From Allorhizocola rhizosphaerae (GTDB taxonomy: Bacteria; Actinomycetota; Actinomycetes; Mycobacteriales; Micromonosporaceae), in the NCBI RefSeq assembly GCF_003426775.1, contig NZ_QJUG01000023.1, positions 1 to 54,146 on the forward strand: a DNA stretch of 54,146 nt, written 5' to 3'. A program made the position numbers and the translations under genes. The notes under the pieces are model-generated. The model did not search any database. It was not told the DNA's origin and saw only the letters and a list, made by a program, of their open reading frames with translations. Positions 7,716 to 14,370 of this stretch are shown piece by piece (position 1 is the stretch's first letter; each line of letters opens with the position of its first letter).

Positions 7716-9389
7716 ATGACCCCAGAGGAGATCGCGGCCGGCCGGGAGCGCTGGCAGCGCAGGTACGAAGAGGCGCCCAAAAGGCGCGCGGACTTCACGA
7801 CCCTATCCGGTGTCGAGGTGGACCCGCTCTACGGTCCGCCCGAAGGCGCCGCTTATCCGGGGTTCGAGCGCATCGGCTGGCCCGGCGAGTTTCCCTTCAC
7901 GAGAGGGCTCTACGCCACGGGCTATCGCGGGAGGACCTGGACGATCCGGCAGTTCGCCGGGTTCGGCAACGCCGTGCAGACCAACGAGCGCTACAAGCTG
8001 ATCCTTGGCGCGGGCGGCGGCGGCCTGAGCGTGGCCTTCGACATGCCGACCCTCATGGGGCGCGATTCGGACGACCCGCGCTCGCTGGGTGAGGTGGGCC
8101 ACTGCGGGGTGGCCATCGACTCGGCCGCCGACATGGACATCCTGTTCAAGGACATCCCGCTGCAGGATGTGACCACCAGCATGACCATCTCCGGCCCTGC
8201 CGTGCCGGTGTTCTGCATGTACCTGGTGGCAGCCGAGCGCCAGGGCGCCGATCTGTCCAAACTGGACGGCACGCTGCAGACGGACATCTTCAAGGAGTAC
8301 ATCGCGCAGAAGGAATGGCTGTTCGAGCCCGAGCCGCACCTGCGCCTGATCGGCGACCTGATGGAGCACTGCGCGCACAACATCCCGCGTTACAAGCCGT
8401 TGAGCGTGAGCGGTTACCACATCCGCGAGGCCGGGTCGACCGCCGCGCAGGAGCTGGCTTACACGCTGGCCGACGGGTTCGGCTACGTCGAGCTCGGCCT
8501 GAGCCGCGGGCTCGACGTCAACCGGTTCGCGCCGGGCTTGAGCTTCTTCTTCGACGCGCACCTCGACTTCTTCGAGGAGATCGCCAAGTTCCGGGCCGCG
8601 CGGCGCATCTGGGCACGCTGGATGCGCGACGTTTACGGGGCGACCGACGAGCGGGCGCAATGGCTGCGCTTCCACACCCAGACGGCGGGCGTGTCGCTGA
8701 CCGCGCAGCAGCCGGTCAACAACGTCGTGCGCACGGCGGTCGAGGCGCTGGCGGCCGTGCTCGGGGGCACGAACTCCTTGCACACCAACGCATTGGACGA
8801 GACCCTGGCCCTGCCCACCGATGAGTCCGCCGAGATCGCGCTGCGCACCCAGCAGGTGCTCATGGAGGAGATCGGCGTGGTCAACGTGGCCGACCCGCTG
8901 GGCGGTTCGTGGTATGTGGAGGCGCTCACCGACAAGATCGAGGCCGAGGCGGAGGAGATCTTCACGCGCATCCGCGAGCTGGGCAGCGACGGCACGATCA
9001 CGAGTGGGATCCTGCGCGGGATCGAGGACGGCTGGTTCACGGCCGCGATCGCCGACAGTGCGTATGCCTATCAGCGGGCGCTCGAAAGCGGTACCAAGAA
9101 AATAGTGGGTGTCAATGTCCACACCAGCACGGTGGCCAAGGAGCTGGAAATTCTGCGGGTCTCGCACGAGGTCGAGCTTGAGCAGGTGCGGGTGCTCAAG
9201 GAGCGGCGCGCCCACCGGGACGACGACCTGGTGAAGCAGAAGCTCGACGAGATGATCGCCGCGGCACACGGCAACGTCAACATGATCCCTTCCATGTTGG
9301 ACGCCTGCCGGGCCGAGGCCACGCTCGGTGAGATCTGCGACGCGCTGCGGGCCGAGTGGGGCGTCTATCGCGAGCCGGCACGCTTCTAG
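7716..9389 (+). CDS. icmA: Isobutyryl-CoA mutase large subunit (acyl-CoA mutase family)
   Basis: 557 residues, the length of a mutase large subunit without the B12-binding domain. The TIM-barrel segments FTRGLYATGYRGR, GLSVAFDMPTLMGRDSDD and SVSGYHIREAG (His235) are all present. The two residues that separate these mutases are diagnostic. Methylmalonyl-CoA mutase has Tyr89 and Arg207, whereas isobutyryl-CoA mutase has Phe80 and Gln198. Here RQFAGF puts Phe at 80, and EYIAQKE puts Gln at 198. It should therefore interconvert isobutyryl-CoA and n-butyryl-CoA using adenosylcobalamin, linking valine breakdown to butyryl-CoA. The small B12-binding subunit (IcmB) is not in the window and must be encoded elsewhere. 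Confidence 0.93.
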   Translation: MTPEEIAAGRERWQRRYEEAPKRRADFTTLSGVEVDPLYGPPEGAAYPGFERIGWPGEFPFTRGLYATGYRGRTWTIRQFAGFGNAVQTNERYKLILGAGGGGLSVAFDMPTLMGRDSDDPRSLGEVGHCGVAIDSAADMDILFKDIPLQDVTTSMTISGPAVPVFCMYLVAAERQGADLSKLDGTLQTDIFKEYIAQKEWLFEPEPHLRLIGDLMEHCAHNIPRYKPLSVSGYHIREAGSTAAQELAYTLADGFGYVELGLSRGLDVNRFAPGLSFFFDAHLDFFEEIAKFRAARRIWARWMRDVYGATDERAQWLRFHTQTAGVSLTAQQPVNNVVRTAVEALAAVLGGTNSLHTNALDETLALPTDESAEIALRTQQVLMEEIGVVNVADPLGGSWYVEALTDKIEAEAEEIFTRIRELGSDGTITSGILRGIEDGWFTAAIADSAYAYQRALESGTKKIVGVNVHTSTVAKELEILRVSHEVELEQVRVLKERRAHRDDDLVKQKLDEMIAAAHGNVNMIPSMLDACRAEATLGEICDALRAEWGVYREPARF

Positions 9390-9437
9390 GCACCTCGCTA
9401 GTGGGAGCGCCGGGGTTGGGAAAGGTTCGGCCGCTTC

Positions 9438-9443
9438 TAGACT
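9438..9443 (+). promoter_or_regulatory. Candidate -10 box of the CnoX-like gene (leaderless)
   Basis: TAGACT lies six bases ahead of the ATG at 9450, matching the leaderless arrangement seen repeatedly in this window. Confidence 0.5.
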
Positions 9444-9449
9444 GGGACC

Positions 9450-10325
9450 ATGAGTGAACCACGTCCGACACAGTCGATCTTCACCCGCGGCGCGGTGGAC
9501 CTGAGTAGCCTCCGTTCCACCCCTGCCCCTGCGCAGGAGGCGCCGCCTGCCCCAAGCGGCGGGCCATGGATCGAGGTCACCGAGGCCAACGTGCAGTCGG
9601 TGGTGCTGGAGCGATCGCTCAACACCCCGGTCGTGATCGCGTTCGTTGTGGATCACCCACAGGTCACGCCCTACTTCAACGAGCTTGTGTCGCAAAACAC
9701 GGCCGATGGAGGGTCGTGGGTGCTGGCCCGGGTCGACGTCCAGGGTCAGCAGCGCCTGGCGCAGGCGTTCCAGGTGCAGAGTGTGCCCACGCTCATGGCG
9801 GTGGTCGGCGGGCAGCCGGTGGACGGCGTTCCCGGCATCCTGCCCCCGTCCGACCTGCGCAAGTGGCTCGACGCGGTGCTCAAGGCGGGGGGTGTGCAGG
9901 TGCGCCAGGCCGAGGACCCGCGGCTCGCCGAGGCCGACGAGGCGCTGATCATGGGCGATCTCGACACGGCCGAAATGGCGTACAAGAAAATCCTCGCCGA
10001 TTCGCCCAAGGACGCGGCGGCAGAGGCGGGATTGGCACATGTCGGTCTGGCAAAGCGCGTCGCAGGCGTGGATCCCAACGCCGCCTTGGCAAAGGCCGCG
10101 CAAAACCCCCAGGACCTCGCTGCCCAGCTGATGGCCGCCGACGTCGAGGTGCTGTCCGGCCAGGCCGAACAGGCATATCGGCGGCTGGTGGAGTTGGTGC
10201 GCAACGTTTACGGTGACGATCGGGAGACGGTGCGCCAGCACCTGGTATCGCTGTTCACCATCGCCGGCCCGGACGACCCGGCGGTCGCCTCCGCGCGGCG
10301 CTCCCTGGCCAACGCGTTGTTCTAG
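9450..10325 (+). CDS. Thioredoxin-fold/TPR protein (CnoX/YbbN-like co-chaperone)
   Basis: 291 residues. A proline-rich N-terminal ~40 residues precedes a thioredoxin fold (about residues 43-150) with VVIAFVVDHPQVTPYFNEL where thioredoxins have WCGPC. The redox CXXC is therefore absent. The cis-proline loop SVPTLMAVVGGQPVDG is kept. The C-terminal half is helical with TPR-like repeats (ADEALIMGDLDTAEMAYKKI and AAQLMAADVEVLSGQAEQAY). This matches CnoX/YbbN, holdase proteins that protect clients and hand them to GroEL. Without cysteines the actinobacterial version cannot form mixed disulfides, so chaperone binding through the TPR part is the likely activity. Probably transcribed from its own leaderless promoter. 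Confidence 0.85.
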   Translation: MSEPRPTQSIFTRGAVDLSSLRSTPAPAQEAPPAPSGGPWIEVTEANVQSVVLERSLNTPVVIAFVVDHPQVTPYFNELVSQNTADGGSWVLARVDVQGQQRLAQAFQVQSVPTLMAVVGGQPVDGVPGILPPSDLRKWLDAVLKAGGVQVRQAEDPRLAEADEALIMGDLDTAEMAYKKILADSPKDAAAEAGLAHVGLAKRVAGVDPNAALAKAAQNPQDLAAQLMAADVEVLSGQAEQAYRRLVELVRNVYGDDRETVRQHLVSLFTIAGPDDPAVASARRSLANALF

Positions 10326-10352
10326 ATCGAGGAGCACAGCCGAGGGGGGTCA

Positions 10353-10433
10353 ATGCGGCGCATCGCGGTGCTTGACGCTCCCTCCAATCCGGGTCGCGTC
10401 CTTCCGTCGGAGGGGGCGCGATGCGTCGGATAG
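10353..10433 (+). CDS. 26-codon upstream ORF copying the start of the arginase-family gene
   Basis: An ATG at 10353 with its own GAGGGGGG ribosome binding site opens a 26-residue ORF beginning MRRIAVLDAPSN. The downstream arginase-family gene begins with the same twelve residues. Over the first 14 codons the two DNA copies differ at nine codons. Eight of these are synonymous and one changes Leu to Pro. The ORF ends with TAG at 10431-10433, 11 bases after the downstream ATG (10421), in a different frame. It may be a regulatory leader peptide, or the remnant 5' end of a lost paralogous copy. Translation is not proven. Confidence 0.5.
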   Translation: MRRIAVLDAPSNPGRVLPSEGARCVG

Positions 10434-11383
10434 CTGTCCTCGACGCGCCCTCCAATCTGGGGCTGCGGCCGCCAACGGAGACCTCGGTGCCGGGGTGCGC
10501 CAAGGCGCCCGGGGCCTTGCGCGACAAGGGTCTGCTGCCCAAAATCGGCGCCCGGGACGCGGGGTGCCTGACCCCACCCCGATACGACCCGGGCGACTGG
10601 CGGCCCGGCGACGGCGTGTCACACGCGCCGCAGATCCACAGCTACACGCTGCGCCTGGCCGAACGGATCACCACGATCATCGATGCGGGCGAGTTCCCGC
10701 TGGTGCTGGGTGGCGACTGCTCGATCCTGCTCGGGTCGGCGCTGGCCATGCGGCGGCTCGGCGAGGACGTGGGCGGGCGGCTCGGACTGGTGTTTGTGGA
10801 CGGTCACTCCGACTTCCGGCACCCGGGCAACGCGCCCTACACCGGGGCGGCGGCGGGCGAAGACCTCGCGCTCGTGACCGGGCGGGGCGCGCCCGAACTG
10901 GCCGGGATCGAGGGGCGGCGGCCATACTTCCGGGACAACGACGTCGTCGTGCTCGGCATCCGGGAAAATGACGAATACCGATTAGATCTGCAGGCGGCCG
11001 GCTTCTCGGTGCGCCCGGCGCCCGTCCTGCGGGCCGAGGGCGCGTCCCGCACCGCGGCGTGGGCGCGGGAGCAGTTGGCCGACTGCGCCGGGTACTGGCT
11101 GCACATCGACGTCGACGTGCTCGACGGCGCGATCATGCCGGCCGTCGACGCGCCGACACCGGGCGGCATCGCGTTTGCCGAGCTGGAGCTGCTCATCGCC
11201 GGTCTGGTCAACACGCCCGACTGCCTGGGCATGGAGGTGACCATCTTCGATCCCGATCACGATCCGCAGGGCAACTATGCGGCGCTCGTCGTCGAGACGC
11301 TGGTCGCCGGGCTCAAGCCGCTCTGGCCCAAGATCCCGGCTCCGCGCAAAGCCCATGATTCGGCCCGCCGGGCGGCACGTTAG
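10421..11383 (+). CDS. Arginase/agmatinase-family ureohydrolase
   Basis: 320 residues. Metal-ligand motifs of the ureohydrolase fold are visible in order: LGGDCSILLG (usual form GGDHS), FVDGHSDF (DAHxD) and HIDVDVLDGAIMPAVD (SxDxDxxDP). The first motif has Cys where the canonical His metal ligand stands, so metal binding or substrate may differ from textbook arginase. The family hydrolyses guanidino compounds such as arginine, agmatine, guanidinobutyrate or formiminoglutamate; I cannot choose between them. A GGAGGGGG ribosome binding site lies three bases ahead of the ATG, inside the mimic upstream ORF. The stop TAG also forms part of the -10 box (TAGTCT) of the next gene. Confidence 0.85.
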   Translation: MRRIAVLDAPSNLGLRPPTETSVPGCAKAPGALRDKGLLPKIGARDAGCLTPPRYDPGDWRPGDGVSHAPQIHSYTLRLAERITTIIDAGEFPLVLGGDCSILLGSALAMRRLGEDVGGRLGLVFVDGHSDFRHPGNAPYTGAAAGEDLALVTGRGAPELAGIEGRRPYFRDNDVVVLGIRENDEYRLDLQAAGFSVRPAPVLRAEGASRTAAWAREQLADCAGYWLHIDVDVLDGAIMPAVDAPTPGGIAFAELELLIAGLVNTPDCLGMEVTIFDPDHDPQGNYAALVVETLVAGLKPLWPKIPAPRKAHDSARRAAR

Positions 11384-11393
11384 TCTCTCCGTC

Positions 11394-11732
11394 ATGCTCA
11401 CCACAGCGGCATACGTCATCGCGTTTGCTCTGGCCGCATGGGCACTGCTGTGCGCCGCGATCAACCGCCAGCCGGACCGCATCCAGTTCTATGGCGCCAT
11501 CCTCGCGACCCTGTCGATCGTGGCACTGCTGATCCAGGCCGTTGTCCAGTGGCATCCTCAAGACCCCATAATCTTTATCGGGTACGGCTTGACGGCGCTG
11601 CTGCTTCCAGGGGCCGCATGGGCACTGGCGAGGCTGGAGCCCACCAGATACGGAAGCCTGATCGTCGGGGTCGCCGCGCTGATCCAGCCGGTGCTCGTGT
11701 TGCGGATGGGACAGGTATGGGGCGTGTCCTGA
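11394..11732 (+). CDS. Small membrane protein (four predicted segments)
   Basis: 112 residues, nearly all hydrophobic: segments at about 5-23, 33-52, 60-80 and 92-108. No motif recognised. The ATG at 11394 is chosen because TAGTCT (11381-11386) lies seven bases upstream, predicting a leaderless message. The gene overlaps the next small membrane-protein gene by 16 bases, and both have the same topology, so they may form a two-subunit membrane complex. Confidence 0.6.
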   Translation: MLTTAAYVIAFALAAWALLCAAINRQPDRIQFYGAILATLSIVALLIQAVVQWHPQDPIIFIGYGLTALLLPGAAWALARLEPTRYGSLIVGVAALIQPVLVLRMGQVWGVS

Positions 11733-12088
11733 CGTTCGTCTACGGGCTTTTCGCGCTGTCGGCCACGGCTCGGGCGATCGTGCAGCTGGCCACGCGGTTC
11801 GAGGTGGCCCCTCTGGCATACCTGCTCAGTTTGCTGGCGGGGCTCATCTACATCGCGGCCACGGTCGGGCTCGCGCTGGGCGCACGCGGGCGTCTGCTCG
11901 CGATCGTCTGTTGCTCCATCGAGCTCGCGGGCGTGCTCGGAGTCGGCGCCGCGAGCCTGTACTACCCGGATGCCTTCCCCGAAGCCACGGTCTGGTCCCG
12001 CTTCGGCCAGGGCTACGGATACGTCCCGCTGGTCCTGCCCTTCCTCGGGCTCGCCTACCTCATCACCCGCCGCCCGCGGCCAGCCTAA
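11717..12088 (+). CDS. Small membrane protein, partner of the preceding gene
   Basis: 123 residues beginning MGRVLTFVYGLFALSATARA. Four hydrophobic segments are visible, at about 5-22, 31-54, 62-82 and 98-117, followed by a basic tail RRPRPA. It overlaps the preceding gene by 16 bases and its stop interlocks with the convergent Uma2 stop. I do not recognise the family; paired small membrane proteins of this kind are common in actinobacteria without assigned roles. Confidence 0.6.
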   Translation: MGRVLTFVYGLFALSATARAIVQLATRFEVAPLAYLLSLLAGLIYIAATVGLALGARGRLLAIVCCSIELAGVLGVGAASLYYPDAFPEATVWSRFGQGYGYVPLVLPFLGLAYLITRRPRPA

Positions 12089-12660
12089 TCCCTGCGCCTC
12101 GGCAGCTCGACCTCGCCATTGGTCAGCTTGGACAACCGGGTCAGCAGCGCTGGGGCGTAACGTCCATCGCTCAGGTGGTAGATCTCTATTGCGGCGTCGG
12201 TCGGATCGTCTGCGACCTCGTCAACGATCCAGTATTCGGGGATGCCCGCGCCGGCGTATTCGTGAAACTTGACCTCGCGATCCCGATCGACAGACTTCTT
12301 GTCCTGCCATTTGTCGGGATCGTGAGAGATGACCTCCACGGCCACGGCGATCATGTCCGCGGTGAACCGCTTGAGCCGTTGGCGAAGCAGCTCATCTCGG
12401 GTCTGCAGCAGGGCAACGACATCGGGCCGGCGACCGTTGTCGCCAATCGGCACTGGGACATCACCGGTGGCGGAAGGGTAGTGCCGCTTCAGCAGGTCTT
12501 TGATCATGTCTGCGGTGAACTCGTGCCAGGGACTGGGCGGGGTCATTATCTCCAGCTTCCCGTCACTGATCTCGAACGGTGCTTCAAGATCGATGCTCCA
12601 CATGTCGTCCACCCTGAGCGCGCGCGACGGCAGCCAAGCCTGCACTAGGAGATCGGTCAT
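12085..12660 (-). CDS. Uma2-family (DUF820) putative endonuclease
   Basis: 191 residues. The Uma2/DUF820 restriction-endonuclease-like core is visible: EISDGKLEIMTPPSPWHE near residue 30, RRPDVVALL near 77, AVEVISHDPDKWQDKKSVDRD near 105-125, and KFHEYAGAGIPEYWIVDE. The D...ExK-type acidic residues (RPDV, VEVIS) are present. The family belongs to the PD-(D/E)XK superfamily, but no biological role has been shown for most members. A TAGACT box on the minus strand six bases ahead of the ATG suggests leaderless expression. Its stop overlaps that of the convergent small membrane-protein gene. Confidence 0.88.
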   Translation of the reverse strand: MTDLLVQAWLPSRALRVDDMWSIDLEAPFEISDGKLEIMTPPSPWHEFTADMIKDLLKRHYPSATGDVPVPIGDNGRRPDVVALLQTRDELLRQRLKRFTADMIAVAVEVISHDPDKWQDKKSVDRDREVKFHEYAGAGIPEYWIVDEVADDPTDAAIEIYHLSDGRYAPALLTRLSKLTNGEVELPRRRD

Positions 12661-12666
12661 GGATGA

Positions 12667-12672
12667 AGTCTA
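12667..12672 (-). promoter_or_regulatory. Candidate -10 box of the Uma2 gene (leaderless)
   Basis: On the minus strand TAGACT lies six bases ahead of the ATG at 12660. It falls in the short gap between the Uma2 start and the end of the broken RibD-like gene. Confidence 0.45.
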
Positions 12673-12995
12673 GCCGCGTTCGTAGCGCAGCAGGACGGTA
12701 CGGCCGTCGAAGGGGCGGGAATCGGTGAGGGTCAGGCTGAGGCGCTGTTGCCGTGCGGGAACACGGGTTTGCCGCCGCCGAGCATGACCGGGTGCACGAC
12801 GATATGGTACTCGCCGATGAGGCCCTGGTCGGTCAGCGCGACCGCGAGTTCGGAGCCGCCACTTAGCAGTATGTCGCCGCCGGGCTCCCACTTGAGGGTC
12901 GCCACCTCCTGCGTCCCCCCCATCACGCGGGCACCCCAGTCCGCCGATTCGAGCGTGCGGGAGACGACGACCTTGAAGGGGTGCGGCGGAGACAT
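12670..12995 (-). pseudogene. Remnant of a RibD C-terminal-domain (dihydrofolate reductase-like) protein
   Basis: Reading down the minus strand from 12995, FKVVVSRTLESADW, GGDILLSGGSELAVALTDQGLI and YHIVVHPVMLGGGKPVFP match the C-terminal half of the RibD_C/DHFR-like family. The first ~90 residues (the start of the Rossmann-like core) are missing. At about 12735-12760 the frame shifts. The 12995 frame stops shortly after the glycine-rich motif, while the +1 frame continues with RLSLTLTDSRPFDG to LLRYERG, the normal ending of this family. So the gene is 5'-truncated and frameshifted. The apparent 87-residue ORF starting MSPPHPF is not expected to fold. Confidence 0.75.
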
Positions 12996-13205
12996 CCAGC
13001 AGCTGGTCGAATCCGCTCCGACCGAGAACGGGCCGTGGACGGCGACCTACGTGGACTGGACCGAGTTCTTTGACAACACGGTGCGCAGCCACTGGGAGTA
13101 CGAGGCCGACCTGCCATACGGCTGGATCCGTGCGCGCGGCGTGTTCCAGGGCCGGAGCAAAGCCACGGCGGCCGCGTTCAACCACGGCGGCGGGTGCCCC
13201 GGGCT
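12993..13205 (+). other. Coding-like fragment on the opposite strand at the pseudogene breakpoint
   Basis: Directly beyond the truncated end of the RibD-like remnant, the plus strand reads open with coding-like composition: DIQQLVESAPTENGPW, then TYVDWTEFFDNTVRSHW, then YGWIRARGVFQGRS. It has no plausible start of its own and is cut by the end of the SDR gene. It may be a fragment of another gene brought here by the rearrangement that removed the 5' half of the reductase. Family not recognised; intactness doubtful. Confidence 0.35.
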
Positions 13206-13206
13206 G

Positions 13207-13944
13207 CTAACGCAGCACCCGCGCGATGTGGCTCTCCACCAACTCGCGCAGGCGCCCCGAGGCCGCCGGGTCGACCATAACCCCGATCCGGCGGCCGGCG
13301 CGAAACGCCGACACCGGTGAGTCGGGCGGGTTCGTGAGGAGTTCGAGGATCGGCGGGGCGGCCCGTTCCACAGGAGTGGCAAGCACAGCCGACGCCGTCT
13401 TGACCACGGCCCGCCAGGGCTGTGCGAGGTGTTCGGCCATGGCGGTGCGCACGAACAGCGGGTTGTACAGCACGTACCGGATCGGCGGGCCCGCCAACGC
13501 CAACAGGTCGTTGGCCCGCGCGCCCTGCATGGTCGCGCGGAACCCGCTGTAACGCCGGCGCAACTGCACATCGTCCCAATGGATGCGGCCCGTGCTGCCA
13601 CCCGTCCCGCACAGGTTCACGATCACCGGCCGCGAAGCGCGCTCCAGCAACGGCCGTAACCGCTGCGCGAGCAGGAACCGGCTCAGCACATAGAGCGCCC
13701 ACGTGTGCTCGAACCCCTCCGTGGTCTCGACCCGCCCCGGGTTGTAGCGAAAAGCGCCCAGCACCAACGCGTCCAGCGAGGCGAATCGCGCACCCACCGC
13801 CCGTGCGAGCGCGTCCGTCGCCGCCAGCGAGCTGAGGTCGGCCTGCCCGCTGCCGACCGTCATGACATCGTGCCCCTCGCTTTCCAGCCGCCGCGCCAGC
13901 TCTTTGCCGATACCTTTGGTGCCACCGGTGATGAGAACGTTCAT
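13207..13944 (-). CDS. Short-chain dehydrogenase/reductase-like protein
   Basis: 245 residues. The N-terminus MNVLITGGTKGIGKELARRL has the TGxxxGIG nucleotide-binding motif, and VIVNLCGTGG corresponds to the strand carrying the SDR active-site serine region. After it I see RYSGFRATMQGARAND where the YxxxK catalytic motif is expected: the Tyr is followed by Arg rather than Lys at +4. Catalysis may be altered or lost. YNPLFVRTAM matches the usual PGxxxT segment. It is divergent from an HxlR regulator with a 48-bp gap, a typical arrangement in which the regulator controls the reductase. Confidence 0.82.
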   Translation of the reverse strand: MNVLITGGTKGIGKELARRLESEGHDVMTVGSGQADLSSLAATDALARAVGARFASLDALVLGAFRYNPGRVETTEGFEHTWALYVLSRFLLAQRLRPLLERASRPVIVNLCGTGGSTGRIHWDDVQLRRRYSGFRATMQGARANDLLALAGPPIRYVLYNPLFVRTAMAEHLAQPWRAVVKTASAVLATPVERAAPPILELLTNPPDSPVSAFRAGRRIGVMVDPAASGRLRELVESHIARVLR

Positions 13945-13992
13945 GGCCCGATCATCACCGGCCCACCGCGACCCGCGAAAGAAGGCACATTG
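13945..13992. promoter_or_regulatory. Shared SDR / HxlR intergenic region
   Basis: 48 bases between two divergent start codons; both promoters and the HxlR operator must lie here or in the neighbouring 5' ends. The stretch includes CCGGCCCACCGCGACCCGCGAAAG and shows no clear palindrome, so I do not mark a specific operator. Confidence 0.35.
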
Positions 13993-14370
13993 ATGTTCCC
14001 GGTCCCCGTGCTGACCCTCGACCGCCTGTCGTGCAAGGCGACCGACGTCCTGTCCCGCGTGGGCGAGAAGTGGAGCATGCTGATCCTGGGCCTGCTGAGC
14101 GTGCGCGCCTACGGCTTCAACGAGCTCGACCGCACGATCGAGGGCCTGAGCCGGCGCATCCTCACCCGCACGCTTCGCACCCTTGAGCGTGAGGGGCTGG
14201 TCCGCCGGACACCGCCCGCCGACGGGTCGCAACGGGTCGAATACGTGCTGACCGAGCTGGGTCGGTCACTGCTGCCGCTGGTGGTCGCGCTCGGCGAGTG
14301 GGCCGAGCGGCACGAGCCCGCCATCCGGCAGGCCCGTGCCTCCTACGATCACGGCCTCACAGGGCCTTGA
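13993..14370 (+). CDS. HxlR-family winged-helix transcriptional regulator
   Basis: 125 residues. LDRLSCKATDVLSRVGEKW opens the HxlR domain with the family cysteine at about residue 13. RAYGFNELDRTIEGLSRRIL and TRTLRTLEREGLV give the helix-turn-helix, and PADGSQRVEYVLTELG the wing. HxlR proteins respond to electrophiles or oxidants, often through that cysteine, and usually control a neighbouring oxidoreductase, here the divergent SDR. The ATG at 13993 lies near a GAAAGAAGG ribosome binding site. The 3' end overlaps the convergent PBP gene by 14 bases. Confidence 0.9.
   Translation: MFPVPVLTLDRLSCKATDVLSRVGEKWSMLILGLLSVRAYGFNELDRTIEGLSRRILTRTLRTLEREGLVRRTPPADGSQRVEYVLTELGRSLLPLVVALGEWAERHEPAIRQARASYDHGLTGP

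Noticed and set aside
7803-10337. 844-codon open frame on the minus strand across icmA and the CnoX-like gene
   Set aside because: It is antisense to two clear genes, has Arg/His/Leu-biased shadow composition of GC-rich DNA and no motifs.
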